Shown: piece after piece, positions 24,581 through 32,040 of the stretch | How positions within the stretch are numbered: position 1 is the first letter of the stretch | Layout of the letters: each line of letters starts with the position of its first letter | DNA from: Phycisphaeraceae bacterium | Lineage (GTDB): Bacteria; Planctomycetota; Phycisphaerae; Phycisphaerales; Phycisphaeraceae | DNA: 32,040 bases | Reading direction: 5' to 3' | Assembly (NCBI GenBank): GCA_020831765.1 | Contig: JAFIFY010000051.1 | Span: forward strand, 1 to 32,040 | Notes under the pieces: model-generated | Seen by the model: the letters and a program-made list of their open reading frames with translations, nothing else | Databases searched by the model: none | What the model was told of the DNA's origin: nothing | Made by a program: the position numbers and the translations under genes

Positions 24581-26872
24581 ATGGAACCGTCCGTCGGCAA
24601 CCGGCTCTATCGTCAGATTCTGGCGTGGTCACTGCTCGTGATCATGCTGGTGTTCTTGATCTGGCCGATTCTGTTGACGGTCGGCAAGGGCTTCATCCGA
24701 GCGGATGGCGCCAGTCGAGGCGCGGCGTACATCCTCTTCAACCACGATCCGGACCAACCGGGAGTCTTCAACTATGCCGGGCTCGATGCCCGCTCGGGGC
24801 AGTGGGTGATCGGTCGCCGCGATGCCGAGGGCTGGCACGACCTGGCCGTCGCCCCCGGAGCCCGCGCCAACCAGAACTATGAACTCCGCCTGGTGTTCGA
24901 GGAGACCGGCGTCACGCTGGCATCGACCCGGCCATTGGTTCGACACCAGTTCGAGCTGCCGGCCGGCGGGCGGATCGGCCTGTCGGCGGTCGATGCCCCG
25001 GCGACCTTTTCCCGACTGGACATCCGGTATGCCCGCCAGACGCCGGGCCGCGTGGGCAACGAGGTCATCCGCTTCACCGCATCCGAGCATCTGCCCCGCG
25101 ATCCTTCGCCAGAGGCCCGCTGGAGCACCGACCGCAATCAACTGGTGACGCCCGTCAGCACCGGTCAGACCGCCATCGGGTTCTTTGCCGATCCCGAGGA
25201 ATCCCGTCGCATTCTGGGCGTCGAGGTCGTGCTGCGCTCGACCGCCGTCGGGTGGTTCACCCTGGATTATTTTCTGGGCATCTTCCGCGATCCGGTCCTG
25301 GTCAACGGGCTGCTCAACAGTCTGTGGATCGCCATCGGCACCACGCTGCTGTGCCTGATCATCGCGCTGCCGCTGGCGATGGTTTCAGCGCGTTGCGAGT
25401 TTCCGGGCAAGGCGATCTTCTCGGCGCTGGTGCTGGTGCCGCTGATCCTGCCGCCCTTTGTCGGGGCGATTGGTCTGAGGGCGATCATGGGTCGGGCCGG
25501 ATCGCTCAATGCGCTTCTGGGTGATATCGGGGTGATCGACGCGGATGCGCCCGGCTTGGATTTCCTGGGGGCTTATCGGTTCACCGCTGTGATCGTGCTT
25601 CAGGCGCTGCATCTGTATCCGATCCTGTATCTGAACCTGGTCGCGGCGCTGGCCAACCTGGACCCCTCGCTCGATGAGGCCGCCAAGAACATGGGCGCCG
25701 GTTCGTTTCGGCGTTTCTGGCGCATCACCGTTCCCCTGATCATGCCCGGGGTCTTCGCCGGCGGCACCATCGTCTTCATCTGGGCCTTTACCGAGTTGGG
25801 CACGCCACTGATGCTCAACGTCCGCGATGTGATGCCGGTTCAGGTGTTCGAGGGCCTGCGACAGATCGAGACCAATCCCCGCCCGTTCGCCCTGGTGGTG
25901 GTGATGTTACTGGCCTCGGTGATTCTCTATGGCCTGGGCCGGCTGGCGCTTGGCCGACAGGCTTATGCGATGCAGTCCAAGGCCTCGGTCGGCTCCAGCA
26001 CCCTTAAGCTGGGGTGGGTTGGGTCGCTGATGGCGATGTCGTTCTTCGGCCTGGTCACGTTCATCGCCGTGCTGCCGCACATCGGCGTCATCTTCACGTC
26101 CCTGACCATGGATGGGCAGTGGTATCGCTCGGTGTTTCCACAAGAGTGGACATTGACCCACTACGAGAACGCGCTTTCCCATCCGCTGGCGGTCGGTTCG
26201 ATCCAGAACAGCCTGCTGCTGGCCAGCGCTGCCATGGTGCTGTGCATCATCGTGGGCCTGGCGATCTCGTACCTGAACGTGCGTTGTCGAATGAAGCTGG
26301 GCGTGATTCTTGATGGGCTAGCCATGCTGCCGCTGGCCGTGCCCGGCATCGTGCTGGCGTTCGGCTACATCGCCATGTCCCTGGTCTGGCCGCTGGGCCC
26401 CGGTACGGTGAGCGAGGGTGGCTTCCTTCAGGTGGTGGGAACCGACCCCAACCCGTTCCCATTGCTGATCATCGCCTATGCGGTGCGGCGATTGCCCTAC
26501 GTGGTGCGCTCGGCTTCGGCGGGGCTGCAGCAGACCTCGGGCATGCTCGAGGAAGCGGCGCTGAACCTGGGCGCTTCGACCATGACCGCCATCCGCCGCA
26601 TTGTGCTGCCGCTGATCATGGCCAACCTCATCGCCGGCGGCATCCTGGCCTTTTCCTTCGCCATGCTGGAAGTAAGCGATTCGCTCATCCTCGCCCAGCA
26701 GGAGCGCCACTTCCCCATCACCAAGGCGATCTTCAGCCTCTTCAATCGCCTCGGAGACGGTCCCTATATCGCAAGCGCGATGGGTGTCTGGGCGATGATG
26801 CTGTTGGCCCTGACGCTGGTCGCGGCCAGCATGCTGATGGGTAAACGCATGGGCGCGATCTTCCGTATCTGA
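24581..26872 (+). CDS. Double-domain ABC transporter permease (FbpB-like) with a periplasmic jelly-roll-like insert
   Basis: The 763-residue inner-membrane protein contains two fused binding-protein-dependent permease domains. Each has an EAA loop that would contact the ATPase: DEAAKNMGAGSFRRF near 365 and LEEAALNLGASTMTAIRR near 656. This double layout is typical of ferric iron, thiamine or polyamine/phosphonate-type importers. Between the first helix (about 15-36) and the second (about 237-268) is an unusual periplasmic stretch of some 200 residues. Its first half (NYAGLDARSGQWVIGRRD, then NYELRLVF, GGRIGLSAVDAPATFSRLDI) reads like a concanavalin/LamG-type sandwich. No binding protein or ATPase gene lies nearby, so the substrate is unknown. 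ATG 24581 is chosen; GTG at 24572 would add three residues. Confidence 0.9.
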   Translation: MEPSVGNRLYRQILAWSLLVIMLVFLIWPILLTVGKGFIRADGASRGAAYILFNHDPDQPGVFNYAGLDARSGQWVIGRRDAEGWHDLAVAPGARANQNYELRLVFEETGVTLASTRPLVRHQFELPAGGRIGLSAVDAPATFSRLDIRYARQTPGRVGNEVIRFTASEHLPRDPSPEARWSTDRNQLVTPVSTGQTAIGFFADPEESRRILGVEVVLRSTAVGWFTLDYFLGIFRDPVLVNGLLNSLWIAIGTTLLCLIIALPLAMVSARCEFPGKAIFSALVLVPLILPPFVGAIGLRAIMGRAGSLNALLGDIGVIDADAPGLDFLGAYRFTAVIVLQALHLYPILYLNLVAALANLDPSLDEAAKNMGAGSFRRFWRITVPLIMPGVFAGGTIVFIWAFTELGTPLMLNVRDVMPVQVFEGLRQIETNPRPFALVVVMLLASVILYGLGRLALGRQAYAMQSKASVGSSTLKLGWVGSLMAMSFFGLVTFIAVLPHIGVIFTSLTMDGQWYRSVFPQEWTLTHYENALSHPLAVGSIQNSLLLASAAMVLCIIVGLAISYLNVRCRMKLGVILDGLAMLPLAVPGIVLAFGYIAMSLVWPLGPGTVSEGGFLQVVGTDPNPFPLLIIAYAVRRLPYVVRSASAGLQQTSGMLEEAALNLGASTMTAIRRIVLPLIMANLIAGGILAFSFAMLEVSDSLILAQQERHFPITKAIFSLFNRLGDGPYIASAMGVWAMMLLALTLVAASMLMGKRMGAIFRI

Positions 26873-27004
26873 TCGATGAAGCGGATTGGTTGGACCACGA
26901 GGCGAACTCGGCCGAATGCCCCGAGCACCCGGCGATGGTCCGCAGTGTCCCGGCCTTCGCCAAGCGCGACGGGAATCTGATCATCCCCACAGCGCCGGTC
27001 GGCC

Positions 27005-27679
27005 TTATTCAGGAACCCGCCACTGTTCGCCCGGCTCCATCACCTTGACCTCCACGCCCTCGGGCTTGAATTCGCTGATGTCATCGGTCAGCAGGGGGAA
27101 GGTCTTGTAGTGAACCGGGATGGCGTAGCGGGGCTTGACGAACTCCGCGGCCCGCGCGGCCAGGGCCGGGCCCATGGTGAACCGATCACCCACCGGCAGA
27201 CAAGCGATCAGCGGGTGGGCGTATTCGCCGATCAGCTTCATGTCGCTGAACAGCCCGGTATCCCCGGCGTGATAAATCTTCACGCCCGCGATCTCGATGA
27301 CCAGACCCGCGGGCTGGCCCATGTAGCGGCCTTCGTAGCTCGAAGAGTGAAACGCCGGCGTGAACGCCACGTAGCCGAAATCGGTCATGATCCGCCCGCC
27401 GGGGTTGCCCGGCTCGGTCTTTTCCACTCCCTTTTCACCAAGGTGGATCGCAAGCTCGTTGACCGCGATCACCGGAGCCTTGTTGGCCTTGGCGATCGCC
27501 ACCGTATCGCCGACATGGTCATCGTGGCCATGGGTCAGGGCGATGTAATCACAGCGGATATCGGCCGGTTTGTGTTTGGCCAGCGGGTTGCCGGTCAGGA
27601 ATGGATCGACCGCCAGCGTCTTGCGGCCGTCGCTGAAAAGAAAACCTGAATGTCCGAGAAAGGTGACGGTAAGAGGCAT
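27005..27679 (-). CDS. UPF0173 metal-dependent hydrolase (metallo-beta-lactamase fold)
   Basis: The 224-residue cytoplasmic protein matches the UPF0173/YtkL family. Its N-terminus is LTVTFLGHSGFLF. The zinc-binding HxHxDH motif is THGHDDHVGD (H50, H52, D54, H55), later metal ligands fall in YHAGDTG, and the C-terminal IPVHYKTFP is characteristic. The biological substrate of the family is not established. The ATG at 27679 is supported by AGGAG 8 nt upstream; a longer frame from 27733 would run into the promoter area, where TATAGT (minus strand, 27714-27719) is a plausible -10 box. It converges with the ABC permease across 132 bp with no clear terminator. Confidence 0.93.
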   Translation of the reverse strand: MPLTVTFLGHSGFLFSDGRKTLAVDPFLTGNPLAKHKPADIRCDYIALTHGHDDHVGDTVAIAKANKAPVIAVNELAIHLGEKGVEKTEPGNPGGRIMTDFGYVAFTPAFHSSSYEGRYMGQPAGLVIEIAGVKIYHAGDTGLFSDMKLIGEYAHPLIACLPVGDRFTMGPALAARAAEFVKPRYAIPVHYKTFPLLTDDISEFKPEGVEVKVMEPGEQWRVPE

Positions 27680-27789
27680 GGCAAAGCTCCTGATCAAACG
27701 ATTACCCACTCCTACTATACGCAATTCCTGCACGGTATCACGACTCCGGACGTTCCACGTTGTACTCTTGAACGATTGTGGAGTTGTGC

Positions 27790-28998
27790 ATGAGGCTTGA
27801 CCGGTCCATTGAGGTTCGTTTCGACCACCGGCTGATCGTCACCCGAGGGGTGTTCGATTCCGACGCGGCCGGGGCCGATGCCCTGGCGGCGGTGATACGT
27901 GAGGGCATGGCGGTCGGCGGTTCGGGCGGCGAGTTGAAGTCGGAATCGGACCGGCGGGCGAAGGTGCTCTTCTGCATCGATACCCATGTTGCCAAGGCTC
28001 ATCCGGATCTGGTGGATCGCATCCACGCCTGGGAGCGACGGCACGCCGAATTGATCGAGCCGGCCGGACGCGTCCATCCCGTACCCGGCGGCGAGTTCTG
28101 CAAGAACAATCGCGAAATCTTGTACGCCCTGCTCAGCCGCATCCATCACCAGGGTCTGGATCGGCAAAGCTACATCGTCGTCATCGGCGGCGGGGCGGTT
28201 CTGGATTGCGTCGGCATGGCCGCGGCGCTGGCCCACCGCGGAGTGCGCTTGATCCGCATGCCCACCACGACCCTGGCCCAGGGCGATTCCGGCGTGGGGG
28301 TCAAGAATGCGATCAACGGTTTTGAGCAGAAGAACTATCTGGGCACCTTCGCCGTGCCCTGGGCGGTTATTCACGACGAGGCGTTTCTGGACAGCCTTTC
28401 GCCTGAAGCGTGGCGGGATGGCTTCAGCGAAGCGGTGAAAGTGGCGCTACTCAAGGATGCGACGCTTCTGGAGCGCCTCGAGCTTGACGCTGACCGGATT
28501 CGCCGCGTGGGTGATCCGGCGGGCCTGGACGTCCTGCGCCGCTCGGCGGTGCTGCACATGGACCATATCGCCCTTGGCGGCGATCCGTTCGAGATGACCT
28601 CGGCCCGCCCATTGGATTTTGGCCATTGGGCGGCCCATCGGATCGAAGCGTTGACGGATTACCGCATCTCGCATGGCCACGCGGTGGCGATCGGGCTGAT
28701 GATCGATCTTGAGTACGGCCGCCGCGCGGGGTTGACGGAGCCGGATTGCGCCCGACGAGGCGCGGCGGTGCTCCGTAACCTCGGTTTTTCGGCACCGACC
28801 GACCTGTGCATCCCCTCGCGCCGGCTGCTTGAGGGTATCGAGCATTTCCGAGCCCATCTGGGCGGAGCGCTGACCTTGACCATGGTTCAATCCCCCGGCC
28901 GAGCGGTCAATATTCACGAAGTGGATATGCCCGCGATGCTCGGCGCGCTCGATACCGTGCTCCCACGACAACGGGTCGGTTCGGCCCGGTCCACCTGA
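27790..28998 (+). CDS. eboD: 3-dehydroquinate synthase paralogue, EboD-like
   Basis: The 402-residue protein belongs to the dehydroquinate synthase / sugar-phosphate cyclase superfamily: NAD-binding IGGGAVLDCVGMAAA (GGG 134-136), PTTTLAQGDSGVGVKN (158-173), and the zinc ligands expected at E214 (GFSEAVKVALLKD), H279 (PLDFGHW) and H295 or H297 (SHGHAVAIG). Sequence features such as RGVRLIRMPTT, KNYLGTFAVP and GGDPFEMTSARPLDFGHWAA fit the EboD branch of the ebo cluster rather than housekeeping AroB. The usual HGE before AVAIG is HGH here. The other ebo genes (eboA, B, C, E, F) are not in the window. GGAG lies 6 nt before the ATG; a GTG at 27778 is an alternative start. Confidence 0.82.
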   Translation: MRLDRSIEVRFDHRLIVTRGVFDSDAAGADALAAVIREGMAVGGSGGELKSESDRRAKVLFCIDTHVAKAHPDLVDRIHAWERRHAELIEPAGRVHPVPGGEFCKNNREILYALLSRIHHQGLDRQSYIVVIGGGAVLDCVGMAAALAHRGVRLIRMPTTTLAQGDSGVGVKNAINGFEQKNYLGTFAVPWAVIHDEAFLDSLSPEAWRDGFSEAVKVALLKDATLLERLELDADRIRRVGDPAGLDVLRRSAVLHMDHIALGGDPFEMTSARPLDFGHWAAHRIEALTDYRISHGHAVAIGLMIDLEYGRRAGLTEPDCARRGAAVLRNLGFSAPTDLCIPSRRLLEGIEHFRAHLGGALTLTMVQSPGRAVNIHEVDMPAMLGALDTVLPRQRVGSARST

Positions 28999-29030
28999 TC
29001 GCGCAATTTCCCGTCCGCTTTCAGGCCGGG

Positions 29031-30191
29031 TCACTCCATCGATCCCGCCCGGCGGATGCCCCGATCACCAAACTTTCGACGCACCGCATCCATCGTCTCA
29101 TCCAGTCGGCGTTGCTTTTCATCCTCCGGATGCTCGAACAGCATGCCCGGCGCGGCCTGGCGCGGCACCAGCTTGCTCAACGTGATGCCGGCCAACCGAA
29201 GCGGACGCATCCCCGCCATCAGCCACTGCCCGAGCAATCCATCGGCCGCTTCCCAGATGCGCTGGGTGGAATCGGTTGGAGCGGTCAACGTGACCGACCG
29301 GCTGATGGTCACGAATTCGCTTGTCCGCAGCTTCAAGGTCATCGTGCCCGCCAGAAGCTCACGCCCGCGCAGTGATCGGCAGACCGACTCGGTCAGCCAA
29401 AGCAAGATGCCACGCAACGCCGCGCTGTCGCACACATCCTGCCCGAAAGTCCGTTCCTGCCCGATGCTTTTGGCCTTGCGGTGGTCCTCGACGGGGCGAT
29501 CATCCAGACCGTGGGCCAGTGCCCACATGCCCGATGCCTGGCGGCCGACGATCGACTCCAGCCATGAAACCGGGCGGCTGCGCAATTGCCCGATCGTACG
29601 GATGCCCAGCGATTCCAGCTTGTCCGCGGTGGCCGGTCCCACCCCCCAGAGCCGGCCAACCGGCAGCGGATCGAGGATCACCCGGGCCTGCTGTGGCTCG
29701 ATCAGTTTCAGCCCATCGGGTTTGGCCATCTCGCAGGCCAGCTTGGCCAGGCTCTTGTTCGGACCGATCCCGATCGAACACGCCAGCCCGGTGGCGCTGC
29801 GAACCTCCCGCCGAATCCACGCCCCCGCTTCGGCCCAGCGCCCCATCCAGGTCTGGACGCCGGTCAACTCCACGAACGCCTCATCCAGCGAAAGCGGCTC
29901 CATCACCGGCGACACCGATGCGAGAGTGTCCATCACCACCGCCGATAGCTGCTGATACCGATCGAATCGAGGCGGTCGAATCACCGCTTCGGGGCAGAGG
30001 CGTCGTGCCATGGCCATCGGCTGGGCCGAGTGGCAACCGAATCGGCGCGCTTCGTAACTGGCCGTACACACCACGCCCCGCGACCCATCGTAGCCCACCA
30101 GCACCGGCCGGCCGACAAGGGAAGGATCATCCAGCGCCTCGACCGAGGCGAAGAACGCATCCAGGTCCATGTGCAGCACGCAACGAAGCAC
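29031..30191 (-). CDS. dinB: DNA polymerase IV (Y-family translesion polymerase)
   Basis: The polymerase copies damaged DNA at the cost of accuracy. The 386-residue product has the Y-family palm residues D9 (HMDLDAFFASVE) and D103/E104 (SLDEAF), the finger motif SYEARRFG, the GIGPNKSLAKLA and WGVGPATADKLESLGI helix-hairpin-helix segments, and a little-finger domain starting near KSIGQERTFGQDV. The motif QAAPGMLF (345-352) resembles a beta-clamp-binding peptide, but it is followed by a further 34 basic and acidic residues. The GTG start at 30191 has AAGGTGA 5 nt upstream. No clear LexA box is visible; a TATAGT at 30227-30232 (minus strand) may be its -10 box. Confidence 0.94.
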   Translation of the reverse strand: MLRCVLHMDLDAFFASVEALDDPSLVGRPVLVGYDGSRGVVCTASYEARRFGCHSAQPMAMARRLCPEAVIRPPRFDRYQQLSAVVMDTLASVSPVMEPLSLDEAFVELTGVQTWMGRWAEAGAWIRREVRSATGLACSIGIGPNKSLAKLACEMAKPDGLKLIEPQQARVILDPLPVGRLWGVGPATADKLESLGIRTIGQLRSRPVSWLESIVGRQASGMWALAHGLDDRPVEDHRKAKSIGQERTFGQDVCDSAALRGILLWLTESVCRSLRGRELLAGTMTLKLRTSEFVTISRSVTLTAPTDSTQRIWEAADGLLGQWLMAGMRPLRLAGITLSKLVPRQAAPGMLFEHPEDEKQRRLDETMDAVRRKFGDRGIRRAGSME

Positions 30192-30371
30192 CGGTCACCT
30201 TGGCTGTTGAGATCGAACCAGGGATTACTATAGCGGACCGGATCATGGCGCGGCGGTCCGGATCGCTTATGATCGCCCACCGCCGGAGCGATGGGGAAGC
30301 ACAGGGTTCGGGCGCCGTTGCGCGGTTGTGGTTGACCGGTACCAGGCGCCTCGGATGATGGATGACCTTAC

Positions 30372-31634
30372 ATGAAACTTGACCATGATTTTGAGGGCGG
30401 AACGCCGTTCGATGTGGAGCGGCCGGAATCGGGGATCATGAGTATCGTGCCCCGTGCGCCGGGTTCGGGGAGTCAGTGGTTTTATCTCTGTTTTCGTTGC
30501 CGTTGTGATGGCCAGGGCCCGCACGCCGATGATGTCATGTGCATCCGTTGGCCGCGCTCCTATGGTGTTGAAGACCTGCCGCCGGAGTTGGATGAGGAAG
30601 TCCGGTTCCGCATGACCAGTCACGACAACTTCGCCGCGGCGCTCCACCGCACGCTCTTTTGGAGCCCGGACATGCGCACGTGGAAAAAGTTGAAGGTCGA
30701 GCCGGCCGATTCGGATCGGAGCATCATGGTTCCGGTCCCGGATCAGAAGCGCGCGGTCTACATCGCCACGCAGATTCCGTATCTGGCGACGTATTACGAA
30801 TCGTTGATCGAGCACGTCCGGTCGGTGGAGCCTGATGCGTTGCTGACCTTGGGCAAGAGCCAGGGCGGCCGCCCGATTTATGGTTTTCGATTCGCCGATC
30901 GGGATCAGGAATCGACCGATGATGATTCAGCGATCGGCCCGGTGCTGCACCTGCAGGCTTATCAGCACCTGACCGAATTCACCGGCCCGCGGGTGCTCGA
31001 TGCCATCGCGCGGGCGCTGGCAGGCCGCCCGGACCATCCGCTTCGCGCGAAGATGACGGTGGATATGGTTCCGGTGGTGGATGTTGATGGTCTTGACGAA
31101 GGGGTCGGGATGTTGCTGGAACCGCCTGAGGATGGTCAACCCCGGGCCGGGGAGCCCAACCCGAATCGCTGCTGGAGCAACGGCGCCTGGCCGGAAGTCG
31201 AGGCGGTCCGTGCCCATGTGCGGCGGACGATCAACCAGGGTGGCGATTATCGACTGGCATTGGACCTGCACAACGGTTGGTACAAGGTGGATGTTTCCGG
31301 GGCGTGCTACACGATGGAGCCGGCTTCACGGGCCGATGAAGCTTATCGGGGGAGACAGAAACGATTCATCGACTGGATGTACCGACATACGGATCACGAT
31401 AAACCCGGGACCTACTGGGAGCACGATACCGGCGGCCGCACCTTCGCCTCATGGTTGCCGACCCTTTGCCCCGATGTGACGGCTTGCACCGTCGAGTTCT
31501 CCCGGCACATCTGGTGGAATCGCAAACGGGAGTCTTACGAGCCGGTGGATGTCCACCATCCCGAGCAGTTCGCGCTCCAAGCGCTGGAGGCGATCACGGA
31601 ATATCCGCTGTCCGAGGAACCCAAAGAGGATTAG
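30372..31634 (+). CDS. M14 metallocarboxypeptidase-like protein (cytosolic carboxypeptidase branch)
   Basis: The 420-residue product has no signal peptide. An N-terminal beta-rich domain (about 1-125) precedes an M14 peptidase domain. The linker IATQIPYLATYYESLI and LGKSQGGRPIYGFRF resemble the AGBL/cytosolic carboxypeptidase branch. Zinc ligands fit H199 and E202 (AYQHLTEFTG, in place of the usual HPGE) and H300 (LALDLHNGW). Substrate-binding N265/R266 (NPNRCW) and catalytic E375 (TVEFSRHIWW) follow at the expected spacing. The altered first motif, His-Leu-Thr-Glu, keeps both ligands, so activity is plausible. Bacterial members often trim acidic or cell-wall peptides, but the substrate here is unknown. 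The ribosome site before the ATG is weak. Confidence 0.82.
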   Translation: MKLDHDFEGGTPFDVERPESGIMSIVPRAPGSGSQWFYLCFRCRCDGQGPHADDVMCIRWPRSYGVEDLPPELDEEVRFRMTSHDNFAAALHRTLFWSPDMRTWKKLKVEPADSDRSIMVPVPDQKRAVYIATQIPYLATYYESLIEHVRSVEPDALLTLGKSQGGRPIYGFRFADRDQESTDDDSAIGPVLHLQAYQHLTEFTGPRVLDAIARALAGRPDHPLRAKMTVDMVPVVDVDGLDEGVGMLLEPPEDGQPRAGEPNPNRCWSNGAWPEVEAVRAHVRRTINQGGDYRLALDLHNGWYKVDVSGACYTMEPASRADEAYRGRQKRFIDWMYRHTDHDKPGTYWEHDTGGRTFASWLPTLCPDVTACTVEFSRHIWWNRKRESYEPVDVHHPEQFALQALEAITEYPLSEEPKED

Positions 31635-31641
31635 GGGGGCG

Positions 31642-31673
31642 AACAGGAGAGCAGGAGAACAGGAGAGCAGGAG
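31642..31673. repeat. Exact 16-bp direct tandem repeat, two copies
   Basis: AACAGGAGAGCAGGAG occurs twice in a row immediately after the M14 gene stop. It is purine-rich and itself built from the smaller units ACAGGAG and GCAGGAG. It is typical intergenic repeat debris, with no function apparent. Confidence 0.9.
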
Positions 31674-31850
31674 GGCGATTTACTTCCGGGGGTTCAGGCG
31701 ACGAATGGGGGCTTGTTGGGGTTGGCGCTTCGTTCGATGCGTTCGATTTTTCCCGACTTCAACATTGGGACACCCATTTCCAGGATCCATCCCCCTGCAA
31801 AACAAGGATTTATGAACGCACTTCAGCCGTGTGTTGAAGTCAGGTGATCA

Positions 31851-31987
31851 CCACGAAGATCGCGAAGAGCACGAAGCAAGAAAAGAAAAGTAGAGCATCG
31901 AGAGTCGAGAGGCGAGGGATCGATTCCTCGACATTCCACGCTCTGCCGCCAACGGCTCCCCCTTCGTGGCCTTCGAGTTCTTCGTGG
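31851..31987. repeat. CACGAAG-type inverted repeat
   Basis: The left arm (31851-31876) begins CCACGAAGA and ends CACGAAG. The right arm (31962-31987) is its near reverse complement, with 22 of 26 positions matching. Each arm itself contains three GAAG units spaced by 8-9 bp. The 85-bp interior holds purine-rich sequence and the pair GTCGAG/CTCGAC. It has the appearance of a small non-autonomous or palindromic intergenic repeat. Confidence 0.7.
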
Positions 31988-32040
31988 AGAACATGGCTGC
32001 GCATGGCCGCCAAAGTCGGCCAGTGGGAATTGGTTCGGCT

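Larger units (their letters stand above)
31635..32040. other. Non-coding right end with repeats
   Basis: No gene is supported in this stretch, which runs to the window edge. It holds the 16-bp tandem repeat at 31642-31673 and the CACGAAG inverted repeat at 31851-31987, separated by about 180 bp. Open frames here are short and dominated by repeat sequence. Confidence 0.6.

Noticed and set aside
24629-25141. A 170-residue minus-strand open frame opposite the ABC permease start
   Set aside because: It is antisense to the periplasmic insert of the permease, has no start signals and reads as a shadow.

Overview
The window is GC-rich (above about 60 % by eye) and looks like a chromosomal segment of a member of the Planctomycetota, most likely near Phycisphaerae. 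This is inferred from the combination of a planctomycete-style sigma-70-like regulator, a fused 3-dehydroquinase/shikimate dehydrogenase, a DUF1844 protein, a b558-type succinate dehydrogenase and an XrtA/PEP-CTERM-style exopolysaccharide (EPS) gene set. No rRNA or tRNA gene was found that would prove it. I saw no CRISPR array, phage genes or conjugation genes.

Layout, left to right. (1) 1-2663: the tail of an ISL3-type transposase, a short GC-rich tandem repeat, a sigma-factor-like gene on the minus strand, and a divergent GH28-type glycoside hydrolase. (2) 2822-7184: a DUF1844 protein, then the sdhC-sdhA-sdhB operon for respiratory complex II. (3) 7633-10220: a 694-residue secreted protein of unknown function, a strong intrinsic terminator, and clpS on the opposite strand. 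(4) 10415-14853: a class III aminotransferase and, divergent from it, a large RND/MMPL-type membrane protein. The two resemble the hopanoid-associated HpnO and HpnN. (5) 14854-15772: a non-coding stretch with a second strong terminator and a good promoter. (6) 15773-22815: a six-gene EPS cluster: priming sugar transferase, export lipoprotein, chain-length determinant, ExeA-like ATPase, tyrosine autokinase and glycosyltransferase. (7) 22838-24433: aroDE on the minus strand. (8) 24581-31634: a double-length ABC permease with a periplasmic domain that looks like a jelly roll, a UPF0173 metallo-hydrolase, an EboD-like dehydroquinate synthase paralogue, DNA polymerase IV and an M14 carboxypeptidase-like protein. 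(9) 31635-32040: non-coding DNA with a 16-bp tandem repeat and a CACGAAG-rich inverted repeat.

How the genes fit together. The clearest functional units are sdhCAB and the EPS cluster. In the EPS cluster a lipid-linked sugar is made by the priming transferase, extended by the glycosyltransferase, length-controlled by the Wzz-like protein and its kinase, and passed out through the export lipoprotein. No flippase, polymerase or exosortase is present here. The most unusual items are the ABC permease with a lectin-like insert and no visible partner genes, the HpnO/HpnN-like divergent pair, the solitary EboD-like gene close to aroDE, and the long untranslated leaders around the EPS genes. All family names come from reading motifs by eye, without database searches.
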